Of a DNA stretch of 64,000 bases, positions 34,482-47,189 are shown piece after piece; positions within the stretch are counted from its first letter, which is position 1; each line of letters opens with the position of its first letter. A program made the position numbers and the translations under genes. A model generated the notes under the pieces. The model had not been told where the DNA came from, searched no databases, and saw only the letters and a program-made list of their open reading frames with translations. This DNA comes from Sinohyriopsis cumingii. Lineage: Eukaryota > Mollusca > Bivalvia > Unionida > Unionidae. The DNA lies in contig CM068827.1 in the NCBI GenBank assembly GCA_028554795.2, positions 77,826,677-77,890,676 of the forward strand, given 5' to 3'.

Positions 34482-35390
34482 GTATAATCTAGTATGTATT
34501 GTATGCAGCTGTGTTACAACGTGAAGCCTAAAATTAAGTATATTTGTTATAATATCTCATGCACACTACCCATAGCAAAATGTATACGTATTATGTAGAA
34601 TATTATCTGTTACGTATTTTTGCTTTATAAATGATTATTGATAATTTGACAGGAAGACTTAAATTGAGAATGTCGTTGTGCAGATGTATATATTGTTTTA
34701 GCATAAAAAATGTATATAAATATTTTAATTAGAACAAGCAAGATATGTCAGTTTGTGTTTTCTCTCATAAATATGTACGTTACGAAGTATGATTATTTTC
34801 TTTCAAAGAATATCAAAATAGTTTGTTTAAATTTAGTTTTTTTCTCCCTAAAACCTATCTTACATAGCATCTACTTTTTTGTTGAAGAAAAAGAACGTAC
34901 AAACTGTTGTTAAGTTTGGCCGAATTGTATTTCGAGTTGGGCCGAATTGTCTTTGGGCCAAATTCACTATAATCTGGCATAAATGATACAACTTTCCCAT
35001 CCCTCCCCTATTCGATCCCACAGATTAAATACACTTTTTTTCTGGTAAACATGGTTTATCGGAAAAAGAAAGAACATCCGTATGCAACACAGTGCACCAT
35101 ATTTGCCGTTCAAAAGCACGATCGTATGCCATATCACATATACATTCACGTTGGGAAATTAAGCACTTGAATGGCTAGGTTGAATAGAAGGGATAAATGT
35201 ACGTCATATCCGGTTTTGGCACGCCGAAACTACCGATTGTTTACGGAGATTGCCGATTTTTTCATTTTATAAAGCGGAGTTTTAAGTCTAATTAAACATT
35301 TGTATGGTGTACATACATAACCAATGCGTTTTGTTTATAACTATAATAATATCACACGTTTGTACAATATAGGTGGCCTGTGGCCTTTAA
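33014..35390. mobile_element. TTAA-flanked non-autonomous element E2, copy 1
   Basis: The left end 'TTAAaggtcacaggcca' (33014-33030) mirrors the right end 'tggcctgtggcctTTAA' (35374-35390). About 200 bp inside each end the phrase 'aaccgga.atgacgtacatttatccct' recurs in inverted orientation (33215-33242 and 35189-35215), so the terminal inverted repeats are long and diverged. The inside holds no transposase. A partial second copy lies inverted at about 54055-55757, ending at TTAA. TTAA target choice is typical of piggyBac-type elements, but these termini lack the usual CCC start, so the superfamily is uncertain. Confidence 0.6.
34440..34479. repeat. (CT)n microsatellite inside E2 copy 1
   Basis: A CT run of about 40 bp. 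The equivalent site in copy 2 (54374-54388) has a shorter GA run on the other strand, so the run has changed length since the two copies separated. Confidence 0.95.
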
Positions 35391-35627
35391 CGGAGACAAA
35401 AATGAGCATATAATAATTGTGGGTGTCATCTACCTTTAATAAAGTGTGAAGTTACAAGTTAGAGTTCCCAGGCTCATACATTGAATTATGCAGATGGTGT
35501 TTAAGATGTTTCGAAAGTCTTTATAAATGGTTCAGAAGCTTATGGACCTGCGCAAGATGGACTGAAGTAATCTAGATTCGATTAATGTTCGTGATAATAG
35601 GCCGACCAGCCTCCAAATGTCAACGTT
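35391..35627. other. Unassigned sequence
   Basis: Nothing is recognised between element E2 and the SINE-A copy. Confidence 0.5.
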
Positions 35628-35892
35628 TTACGGGGCCCCGAGTGGCCGAGTGGTCTAAAGCGCTCTCCGTTACGGATCACTGCCATCTCTCCGCTGTCTG
35701 CGTGGGTTTGAGTCTTGGATTCGGCCAATGTGGGTATGTGAGAAAGCTTGCCAGTAGTTTCTCGTGGGTCGTTGGTTCTTTCCGGGGTTTTCCCGGGTTC
35801 TTCCTCCACCATTAATACTGGCCGCCATGTATAGCCTATCGTGTGCTGAGAAATGGCGTTAAACACTACAACAACAACAACAACAACAACAA
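35628..35892 (+). mobile_element. SINE-A, full-length copy, plus strand
   Basis: This is the best copy of the family. The tRNA-like head has an A box 'tggccgagtggtctaaagcg' and a B box 'gggtttgagtc' spaced by about 45-50 bp, with a class II (Leu/Ser) look. The body has 'ttctcgtgggtcgttggttc', 'ccggggttttcccgggttc' and 'agcctatcgtgtgctgagaaatg'. It ends in (CAA)n. The head makes Pol III transcription possible. Four other copies lie at 9140, 31578, 48700 and 57172. Confidence 0.92.
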
Positions 35893-38265
35893 ATCAGCGT
35901 TTTGCTGAAGAATAAAATTTGCTGACCAAGTACAAAATAACCCTTGTAAGTGTCTGTGATTTTTAACAGACAGCATGGATACTTCTTCGATAGTGAGAGT
36001 CGCAGTACAATTATTGACAAAAAATAACAGAATTTCAAGACCAGCTTAAGAAAACTCGTACTACAATACGCTGACCAAACCGCTACACAGACCAATGCAA
36101 TCTGACAGACTGTTTAAGGACAATTAAATGCACTGTAACTGCCTTGTTACTCGGTTTTATTGCAATTACATTAAGTTGTAGAATAATACTCAGGCAGATC
36201 TTCGCAGATATCCGGAGTAAACCTAATTAAGTAGAATAATCTATTTCATTGTAAAATTCCAATCTGTTTTTATTAGAACCATAGATAAAATATATTCTTT
36301 CATGCCAATAATAATGATGTTGTAGGTCTCCCTTTTGTATGTACGCTCATATTTTGAGCCAATACTTGACCAAACAGCATATAATCATGCATGAATTTGG
36401 TTTTTAAATGTAAGCAACAAACACATTGTTTGTGTATGTAGTCTTTATGACAGTTTCGCTGACAGTAGTATTAAAAGAAGCAAGTACGAATGATTGCGAT
36501 AATAGTGGCACGCGTACACAATTCATTTAAATGTTAAAATAGCACCAGTCCTCACTGGTCTACACGTCACTTCAAAAAGATGTAAAAATAAACATTTAAG
36601 GCTAAAACATTAACTTTACAAAAACATTTTCATTTCTTTGGCAAAGAAATGGGCATTTATTTTTTATTAAAAGGATAACTGAACGAGTTACCTTAAGATA
36701 CAAGGAGTTCATACAATAATATGTAACTACATATCGGGTGAGAAATTGTACACATGCTGTAAATGAGACCTAACATTACTAGAATCTACCTTAAAGGTTA
36801 CTACCATTATGCAAGTACCTTTCTTCAACAGTTACATGTTTAATAATTTTGCATCGAACATGTAGAAGAAATTAATTAACCTCTTTTAAGACGAAAAATT
36901 GTTCCAGAGGCTACTTGTTTAACTTGCCAGAGGTGATTGCTTAAGATAGGTTCTACTGTTTTAATCTATTTCGACGTAATACACAATCAAAACGAGTATG
37001 GAAACAAACTTATTTGTTTTATACAGTAGAAACAAAGTTTAGACTAAATGTAAATTAAGCATATTTTCAGTGCAGCCAATGAAGGCCAAGCAAACATTTA
37101 CTTGGCATATGTCGGTTTATTAAGAAAAGAACCTAAATCATATTGCAGAAATATCTCATGTTTACGCTGACAACTCTATTTCGCACTGCGATTTATCGCT
37201 ATAGGTAATTTTACAACAGAAATTGTACAGATCACATTTTTACCAAACGTGTGTATCGAGTGTATTATTTTAAGGCATTGAATTGGGAAGCCTTTAAATA
37301 TATTAATTTATACTTCATCACATCAGAAATGACCTCGATATTATATTAAAGGTTTTGTAAAACGTACTGATGTTTTATATTTACCCGCATTTTTTGAATA
37401 AATAGCATTTTCTCCACACCAAGAAAACAAATATTCTTAAGTTCCTGGAAATAGACTAATATCTCGTGTTATTATGCCCCTTCTAAAATAGCATAAGGAG
37501 TACATATTGTTTTGCTGCGAACCATGAAATATACAACGTTATTACGTGTAAGTCATAAATAGACAAATTTCAGACAATTACAGCAATGTATAATTACACA
37601 ATTTTAAGAGTTTGGTTTTACATTTTTTTTACCAAAACGCGCTAAGAAAGACAAGAAATTTTGTTTTATCTGGGATAAACATTTTAATGCAAAAAGAAAT
37701 TTTCATAATGTACGTGTACAAGCTGACGGTTTATAATTTGTTTTATTAAATGAATGTGAATAAGGAATGAATTAATGTTGTCCCCGTTCATTCCTTACAT
37801 ACATTTTCAAGAACCTATTACGACTATATTTCGCAATATGCTCTACTTGACAGACCTTACTATTCCATCTAATATTTCACAGTTCTTACTCATGTACACA
37901 ACCACTTGACTTGAACTAGCTAACCATACATAGCTCCAAACTTGTAAATATGTTGATTATTATAAACTTGATAACACCTATTTACAGATCCTATACAATC
38001 TACGTGACAGAAATTAAGCAGAAAACCAATTCAGTCATGTACCAAAAGTAAAAATTGTATATATACATAACACCTCTTATCATAACGGAAAAAGATGCCT
38101 CATGAATGACACGAATTATATAAAACAAAGCACTATAGTACAAAGCTACGTCAAAGTGCGTCTGTAATCAGATTTTCTTTTCCCTTGGTGTACCTAATTC
38201 CGAAGTTATAATGCTGCAAAGATCAAACCTTAACTTTAATAGGTCGGCCTTGGCCATGTTCCACA
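35893..38265. other. Long AT-rich stretch without recognised features
   Basis: No coding domain, repeat pair, SINE or RNA gene is recognised on either strand over about 2.4 kb. No open frame exceeds 80 codons. Confidence 0.5.
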
Positions 38266-38960
38266 TTATTTCCTACAAATGTAATACAAGATCGGTGAAA
38301 ACTTACTTGTAGTCCAATAAGTTGTCAGATTTGACTCATGCAAACTAAGAAAGAATTTCCGGATAGTTTCCATGTGGTCTTTCAAGGCGCGACTGTGTAT
38401 AATGATGTCTTCGATGTCTTCAAGGCCATCTACATAATATGTACCATGTTCATTAAACGCTTGAATGTTGAGAGAATTTTTCATACCGAAAGGCATCACT
38501 TTATATTGGTAAAGACCACCCGAACATATAAATGCCGACATTTCGTTTGCTCTTCCTGAACTGGAATTGCCAAAATGTTCTCTACACATAGAAATTGGTG
38601 ACATATTAGTCATTTACAATTTTGTCAATTCGGTCATTGGTTGTTGGTATTGCAAATGAATCTGTGTTGGTAACACTGTTCAATGTTCTTCAGTTAGTGT
38701 CTGGTTTTGGTACTATCATAGATGGCGAACTCCAATTACTTTGCTTGGTTCAATCAAATTATTCTGAAACATATATCCATTTGCCTTTTTTCAAACATTT
38801 ATGCTGGAGAACATTCATCCTGTAAAGATGCTGTGTTTCACACGCGCAGAATCTACAATTTCAACATCACGGTTGATTTTATTAGTTCGTGTTGGAACAT
38901 CTGGAAATAAGCGCACTGATTCACAAAATCAGATGATTCAACTACGCCTTTCATGTGTAT
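38266..38960 (-). pseudogene. Ty3/Gypsy LTR retrotransposon pol remnant (RT)
   Basis: Minus-strand translation, in changing frames, gives in order 'RLFPDVPTRTNKINRDVEIVD' in part (about 38840-38915), 'NWSSPSMIVPKPDTN' (about 38700-38745), 'TDSFAIPTTNDRIDKI' (about 38620-38680), then 'LYQYKVMPFGMKNS' (about 38470-38511), and 'IEDIIIHSRALKDHMETIRKFF' in part (about 38340-38410). These are the pre-RT and RT segments of Gypsy pol. The catalytic Y-(I/V)-DD is replaced by 'DIED'. Fingers and palm pieces between 'KI' and 'AFICSGGLYQ' are shortened. No LTR, integrase or RNase H is recognised around it. Confidence 0.82.
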
Positions 38961-39424
38961 GTAGATGCGAAAGTGTCTGGTCCTGATTATTTCAAATATC
39001 GGAATTCCGATGACTGGTTACGCCAAAGCTACTACAGTCTGATTGCAAATCATATACTCCTCTAACATTTTTTTTGTTGTATCTTTGAAGTTTTGTCATA
39101 TGTTTATTACATTTTAGACTGGGTATATTGAAGATTATTTCTTCCTACCTCACAGGATTTTGGCAACTTATTTTCAACTTGTATGCTCTTCATCTGCGGT
39201 AGAAAGAAGTTTCTCCTTACAAATGTCAATGATGTATGGACAGTATGACCAAAAGCAAGTTCGACGTAATGATTCTTGAACTAATCCCAGTGTGAAATCT
39301 TATTGACTCCTAAATAACCATTGAATGGAGTTTCGTTAGCCTGAGAACCTTTAAAGCTAATACGAATATATGGTCTTACACAAAGTAACCGAAAAGAGCA
39401 AGAACCAACTAGTGTTGTAAAAGT
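38961..39424. other. Unassigned sequence
   Basis: Nothing is recognised. It may include further decayed Gypsy sequence upstream of the RT, but no motif supports this. Confidence 0.4.
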
Positions 39425-40305
39425 TAACAAATAACTTATATCCTTAGAATACAAAGTGTATATTTTAAAGAACTTACGGTTATGCGAATTAAATCCCAAA
39501 TAGTCCTAAAAGCGTTATGACAAGTTCAAAGGTTGATGTTCCAGCTGAATTCCAGTGGTATTCTAAATAATTTCCAATGCTGAATGCGTTGATATGCGTG
39601 TATTCTCAAATATGCTAATGTGCCAGTGGTATTTAGTGTGACGATGTGCTAACAGTGTTTTGATGTATCACAATAATATAATTCAAAAGTGTTCTTGTCT
39701 GTATTCCCCAAAATTATAAATTGATGTCCCTGTCCAATAACAGTATTGACGAGCACTTTGTAATTCTGGTGAATAACAATTTGAATGAATAATTCCGCCG
39801 AAATAAAATACTGAACATAACACAATACTTATTCTGCATCAGATGTTAAATGCAAAAATGAGTAATTTCTCACATAAACAAGATTATATTTAAAAAAAAC
39901 TAAGACACACACTAGAACCAGGAAGAGGGTAAAAAATTCATTTCTAGAAGATTTTTAAGTTGTCAACAAGATAAGGCCTATTACTAAATTAGAACAAAGA
40001 ACATGTGAAATATCAAGTAGACCAGATATTTATGGGGCAATTCTAATGTCCTATATCCAGCGAAAAAATAAACATGTTTACTTAATAATAATCTGACTAA
40101 TTAATCCACAATCATAGGAAAATATTGACTATGTATTATGTTGGTTACAAAATAAATGTTACTGATTTTACTTTTTACTTTTTTACTGTTACTTGATTTT
40201 CGACAAAGTCAGGCAACTCATATAAACGTATATACCATATAATTATTAAGGAAACCAATAAACAATACAAATTTAATATACGGGACATAGAGCACTGACC
40301 ACACG
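39425..40305. repeat. AT-rich repeat R1, copy 3 (diverged)
   Basis: It is collinear with 60060-60900. Shared phrases are 'agaacttacggt.atgcgaatt', 'agtggtattc.aaa', 'aatgtgcc', 'gatgtgc.aaca', 'aatattgactatgtattatgttggttac' (against 'aatactgactatgcattagttgttaac') and 'acttgat.tt.gacaa.gtca'. It includes part of the 610-bp segment that copy 1 lacks, so the segment is probably ancestral. Confidence 0.6.
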
Positions 40306-40916
40306 TCATAGCCAACAGCAGGTAAAAAAACCTCATCCCCTAGACGAAATTGTGAAATCTGGTTCGTTTCATTCTGTGAAATCATAACACCAGGGACAAA
40401 GAAATTACGAAACGAAAGAAGTTAAACTTCAGAAATAAATATTTTATTTTTATAAAGTTCATACATAGACTCGATGAAGAAAGCTTATGATGATGTACCA
40501 CCAGACGACATCTTGGACTTTGAGGGAAAGTAGTTTATATACAAAATTATTTAATGACTATATTTTAATAAACGCTTTACATACTTATTTTATCTTTACA
40601 TTTTAACTCGCATTGTTTAATACTTCATTTTTTAAATGCCTTTGAAAAGCTTTTTGTGATCTTTTAAACAAATTATATTATTTGTTGGTGTAATTCGTTA
40701 TATCAACCTTTGCAGAACTATAACTTTTATTGGTACCATATTGCGGGTATTGTGTTGACGTGCTTTTAAACCTACTACAACTACTACATTACCAAAGACG
40801 AACGGCTGATGAGTTCCAAATTGATTAAACTTATTTCCGTCTCAGAAAAGAAGTAATGAACTGTTTTAGTAATCACATGTTAACCTGGATCGTAGGTTTC
40901 ATTCTGGTTTACCCTG
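40306..40916. other. Unassigned AT-rich sequence
   Basis: No gene or repeat is recognised. Confidence 0.5.
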
Positions 40917-41395
40917 TAATACTTCACTAACTGGACTGCAGTCATTGTAGACGTTCTAACAATACAGCGAAAAGCTGTATCAATATAAGTGCGCAAGACC
41001 ACTCAATTTCAATACAGGCCAAGGGTAATGTGTATGATAAAGTCAAACGTGATGTGTATGATAATAGGTCGGATATGTGTAATACTTCAATAACTGGACT
41101 GCAGGCATGATAGATGTTCGAACAATACAGCGAAAAGTTGCTTCCATAGGCTGCAGCAATATGAGTGTGTAAGAGACCATTCATTGACAATATAGATCAA
41201 GTGTGCTGTGTGTGTTAAAGTCAAGTTTAATGTATCTGATAAAATATCGGATATATGTAGCGATTCATTAATTCAACCACGAACAGTCACTTCCAACGGA
41301 GATTGCGACTCTATAAATATGTAAGACCACGCAATGTCAATACGGGTGAAGGGTACTGTATATGATAAAAAGGCGAATATATCTGCCTCCTTCAC
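40917..41395. repeat. Tandem repeat of about 163-178 bp, three diverged units
   Basis: Unit starts at 40917 ('taatacttcactaactggactgcag'), 41080 ('taatacttcaataactggactgcag') and 41258 ('tagcgattcattaattcaac'). Each unit carries 'acaatacagcgaaaag' or its relic, an 'agaccactcaa.ttcaatac' phrase, 'gtgtatgataaagtca' and 'atcggatatatgt'. The first two are clearly similar and the third is more diverged. The unit length is close to nucleosomal spacing, as in satellite DNAs. Confidence 0.75.
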
Positions 41396-43167
41396 TAGGT
41401 CTCATATTTTGTTCTTATTCTTCCGAATTTATAGATGAAAGCTTTATTACAATCGCATCATGTGCATTAAAGGCACAATAGTGCAGCCGAGGGTGAAGTT
41501 TCTTGCAAAAATGTTGGGACATTTATGTATATTTACTGATTAAATACTATTTAAAAAGCAATTATGGAGTAATATCAAGTACATAGAGGTTCGCATTATG
41601 AAACACGAGCTCTCTGAAATCTTCGTACGTAGAAAAAATAATCTATCGTCTTCATACTGAAATACCGCTCGACAGTGATCGGCAGATCCCAAACGAATAA
41701 CACACATAATTCCGGTGACCGAAATTTGCATAATTATATGCCACATTGTAAACAATGAAGTTGACGTAAAACACAACCATGCTACGAGACCGCGCAAAAT
41801 GTCAACAACGGTGAGTACGATCTTCTTCTTGTCTCGTTCTTTTCTACTTATCCTTTTTCTTTCTGTGTTTAGTTTTGAGAGGAAACATTGAAATGTATGT
41901 ATAAATACCTTTTTAGTTTTATTTGAAAGTTTTTGTGATACGAGTATGATTTAAATCGACGTGCTTTGTACAGTATTGCAAACACCCACAGGTACTCTAT
42001 TTATTGCATATACTTGCACTCCCTCACGTCCCCACCACTCAATTTTATAAACGAAAAGCTTCTAGGATATTTAAAAATGCTCAAAACTGAGTAATTTCAT
42101 TAATCAATTTATAAATTTTAACCAGATTGTCTCCAGTGGACCCCTAACATCCATCTTTCTGACGTTTCAAACAAAGCGGGAAAGAATTCTTGTTCTCTTC
42201 TCCAAGTTAATACTTTACATACACAAGGTTTTCAATAACTTTTTTTTTAAAACTGCGACTGGAGTATGAAATCCAGGTCTAGAACCCAGGGCCAGACCAT
42301 AAAAAAGTACACATACACACAAACGTACTGTCACTTGTCACTTGAAGTTTAACCAGTTTTATTCTTGCGCATGTTTACTGGGTATTATGCACACTAAGTA
42401 GATAGACACTTAGACTTTGCTTGGGTGCCCATTCGAGGAAAGTCGTGGCCCTTTTTAAATTTTGGACCACCCACCAACCCAACACTTGACCTGATCCAAC
42501 CCGGAAAACTTACATCAAATCACAACCTCACACGTATTAATTTATGATTCTCAGTTAGCGCTATATTCCTATAAATTTGATTGGTAATCACGAATATATT
42601 AGTTGTTAATTTATGAAATACTTTGACATAATAAAAGTCATTAGAGAGACTTAAATCAGTTAACTTTCAAGGTCAGTTCCAGAGTGACCTTTATGAGGAA
42701 GTGGGAGAAGAAGGACGAGGCATGGAGCATGAACCAGAGGGGGAAGAGGAGGAAGACATGCTATGCAGCCTGAAAAAGAGCTGAACAAGCTCTACACATA
42801 GTTCAAACAAGGCAGACAAGAATGAGGGTAATTGTTTATTTATATCTTGCAAAACAAGTATTGATACATACTGAAAAATGTTTGGTACTAAGTAACATGG
42901 CAAATACTCTAATATCTAGGTCAGTAGTGTTTTGCAGAGCTTAGAAAATGCATACTTGTATTATAGGATTATTGATTTTACCAAACATTGTATGTTTAAA
43001 CTGCTTTACTTTTGTTGCTACTTACCACCCCACCCCAATATCATTTGATACAGGAAGTCCATGCACAGATAACACATAAAATACAGAGGCCACCTCATTT
43101 ATATGGCCACCTTATATAATACCAGAATGATGAAAGTAGTATGGGGACAATCTCATAGAGTACCCCA
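41396..43167. other. Unassigned sequence upstream of a LINE
   Basis: No domain is recognised. A GA-rich patch ('gaggaagtgggagaagaagg') lies near 42690-42770. The last part may be 5' UTR of the plus-strand LINE. Confidence 0.45.
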
Positions 43168-46060
43168 TTGCATGATGACATACATATAATTGATATGAAA
43201 CTAAATACAAACAGTTTTAACATGGGTCACTTAAATGTACAAGGTATAGTGAAAAAAATAGAACATATTAAGTTAATGTTGTCTTCCAAGGAAAATATTA
43301 TACATGATTTAGGACTCACTGAAACCAAATTAAATGCTAACCACAACGATAATCTAGTTCACTGTCAAGGTTACAATAAACCATTGCACAGAGTCAGAGA
43401 TACAGAAGAGGGAGGTCTTGTATACATTAGGGAAGATGTAAATGCAGAAAGGCGACAAGACTTGGAGTCACATGAAATTGAGAGCATTTGGGTGGAAATT
43501 TCTCAAAATAGTGCGAGATCATTCCTGTTTGGTTCCATTTATAGACCGCCTTCCTCCAAATCGATTTGTAATAACTTTATGAAACAAACATAAAATATTC
43601 TTGCTCAGGAGAAAGAAACATATATACTCGACAATGTAAATAAGGACCTACTCAGTACTCAAATAAGGAGTAACTGGATGGAATTTATTAAATCATTAGG
43701 TCTAGTCCAGCTGGTAAATGAGCCCACAATGGTAACATAAATATCCATCACTCTTATTAATCACATTTATACCAACCTACCAGACAATACGGTGGCTTAT
43801 GTTAATGTAGCAAATGTTGGTCTTAGTGACCACTGTCCTACTTTTTTGACAAGAAAGGTTAAATGCAAGAGAAATAGGAAAAATACACACTACACTATCA
43901 CTTACAGATGTTTTAAAAATTGAAGTAAAGAACAATTTCAAGATGACCCAAATAAAGTTACATGGAATATTATCCGAAATTTGATGACATACATGAAGCT
44001 CGGATGGTGTGGACTTACTTATTTATCCATGTAGTCTCTAAGCATGCACCACTGAAAGTACATCGAGCAAAGTATGAAATCCAACCTAATTAATTTACTA
44101 CTGAAATCCTAGATACTATGAAGACACGAAACCAATTGAAGGCTATGGGAAACCATGCACAATATAAAGCATGGGGAAATAACATAACAAGTATGATTAA
44201 AAAGGCTAAAAACACTTTTTTATCAATCAATGCTTAAAAACAAAAAGAGCAACACAGACTCCGTTTGGAAAGTCTTTATTGGGGTAACATACAAAGATCA
44301 GACAAATAAAAATCACTCACTTCTGGTAAATGACACCAAAGACACTGATGACACTGACATTGCAAATGTTTTCAATAAGTTTTTCACCAACATTACCACT
44401 AAGTTATAATAATCAGTGATATAAAACAATTTTAATGAACTGAAAAGGTATGTTTCTCTATCCCACAGGTATCCAAAATACTTTGTTAAAAAATGTCTCA
44501 GTAAAGATGATACCCAGAAAGCTACAGGACTTGATCAGATTGGTCCACCACTCATTAAAACTTCTGCCTCAGCTATTTCAGATAGCATAACATTCATGAT
44601 CAATTTAAAAAATGGCAACTTCATCTGTCCCCAAAAGATGGAAAACTGTAAAAGTAAGGTCTATGCACAATTTTGTTTCTAAAAAAGATGCTAATAACTA
44701 CCAACCAATTTCAGTACTACCAAAACTTGTCAAAATTGATTGAAAAACACGTCCATGACTCGTTCGTGACATTTTTAATGGAATACTTGCTGCTACATCC
44801 CAATCAATCAGGCTTTAGACAGAAACATTAATATGAGACTGACTTGATCTCTCTAACTGATAAATGACTTCAAGCACTTGATCAAAGTCGAATAATAGTG
44901 TCTGTATTTGTAGATTTCAGGAAAGTTTATGACATGGTGGATCATGAAATCGTTTTGAAGAAACTGAAAATTTACCATGTGATGAAGGCACAGTTAGATG
45001 GTTTACTTCATACTTAAGTGAGAGAATGCAACATGTTTATATAAATAATGTTCTGTCTGAACCTGGAACAACTAGATATGGAGTAGCACAAGGTTCAATT
45101 CTAGGTCCATTACTATTGATATTATTTATCAATGGCCTACCACTTTTTACTAAGGAACTCAATTTCATCTACAGATCTCTATGCAAATGACATAGCATTG
45201 TCAGACATCGAAAGCACAGTGCACGAACTAGAAATTTCTTTACAGGATGCCCAAAAGAAAATGGATAACCGTCGCAGATGCAATGGCATGGTGGCAAATA
45301 CTGGTAAAACTAAAATATTATTTATCTGAACATAGTAACAAAGAACAAATCTTGGTAGTGATGAACTATGTCTGACATGGAAGGATAAAAATTTGCAAAT
45401 GTTTTGTCATGATAGACTACTTGATGTTTTAGTTAGATAATAACCTATCATGGACTGGACATATCAAATATGCCAGTAAAATAAAGTTAAATCAAGGTTA
45501 TGGCTTTTCAGCTGGATAAGACATTTTCACCCTGAAAGGTGCAGAAAACTATTTTATAACAGTTACATACATCCCTATTTAGACTTCTGTAACACGGTGT
45601 GGAGAAATTCAAATGATAAACACATAGCAAAGCAAGCACAGCTTCAAACAACAGCATTCAGGCTAATATCAATCCCGAAAAAAAGAGAGGAAAATTTAGC
45701 TGGTAAGTTAAAATTATTACCTGTTAAAAACCGAATCTGGTTGAGAAAAGCCAATGTTAATGTTAATGTACATGATATCCAATAATATTGCTCATGAATA
45801 TTCACAATCACTATTCCAGTATAGGCTACGTGATAATACTCCTTACCTGTAATCCATGTCTACTAAACAGTATACAATTCCCATACCAAATAAGGGATTA
45901 TTCAAAAAATGTTTCCAGTACTCTGGAACTTTGCTCTGGAATAGTATTCCAGTTGACATTAGAAATGTCAACTCTGTTTTCTTCTTCCAAACCCAGTATA
46001 TACAGTGGCTTCCTAGATGCAGCTGAACTAGATAAATTCCTTTATATGAGGGTCTCAAGG
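43168..46060 (+). pseudogene. Decayed CR1-like LINE with endonuclease and RT
   Basis: Plus-strand translation with many stops shows an APE endonuclease ('MGHLNVQGI' ~43225, 'LGLTETKL' with the catalytic Glu ~43309-43332, 'FGSIYRPPS' ~43528-43554, 'GLSDHCP' ~43819-43839). An RT follows ('KATGLDQIGPPLIK' ~44520-44560, motif A 'VFVDFRKVYDMVDHEIVLKKL' in part ~44905-44967, motif B 'GSILGPLLL' ~45092-45118, motif C 'LYANDIALSD' ~45177-45206, with YADD changed to YAND). The C-terminal domain has 'KQAQLQTTAFRLI' and 'LPVKNRIWLRKANV' (~45625-45765), ending with 'FPYQIRDYSKN'. Most of the length of a full element is present, which is unusual here, but every domain is broken. Confidence 0.85.
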
Positions 46061-46866
<806 letters not shown>

Positions 46867-47189
46867 AAAAATATGAATAATTTGACAGGTATGTAAGCAG
46901 CATTACAGAAAACCTCTTTCAGTATACAGGATATGTGTAGCAGCTGCCTATGAATGTGTAACTTGCACTTTGTACCGAGAAAATAAAAAAAATCCATTTA
47001 CACATAGAATTAAAACATTGGTAGTTACTCTTACAATACAACATTTGCAGTGACTTCCATGTCCATGGTGGACTTGCAAAGATTGATAATTGATGTAAAT
47101 ACATGATTGTTGTAAATGTTGAAATTTCCTTGGTATCATGATTTTAGTTTTCAAGATTTTTGTAACACATATATACAGGATTCAGTATG

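Noticed and set aside
34200..34500. A protein with Arg-Glu repeats on the minus strand
   Set aside because: It comes from translation of the (CT)n microsatellite at 34440-34479.
35628..35710. A functional tRNA gene (Leu/Ser-like)
   Set aside because: A and B boxes are present, but the sequence continues into a shared SINE body with a (CAA)n tail and occurs in several copies.
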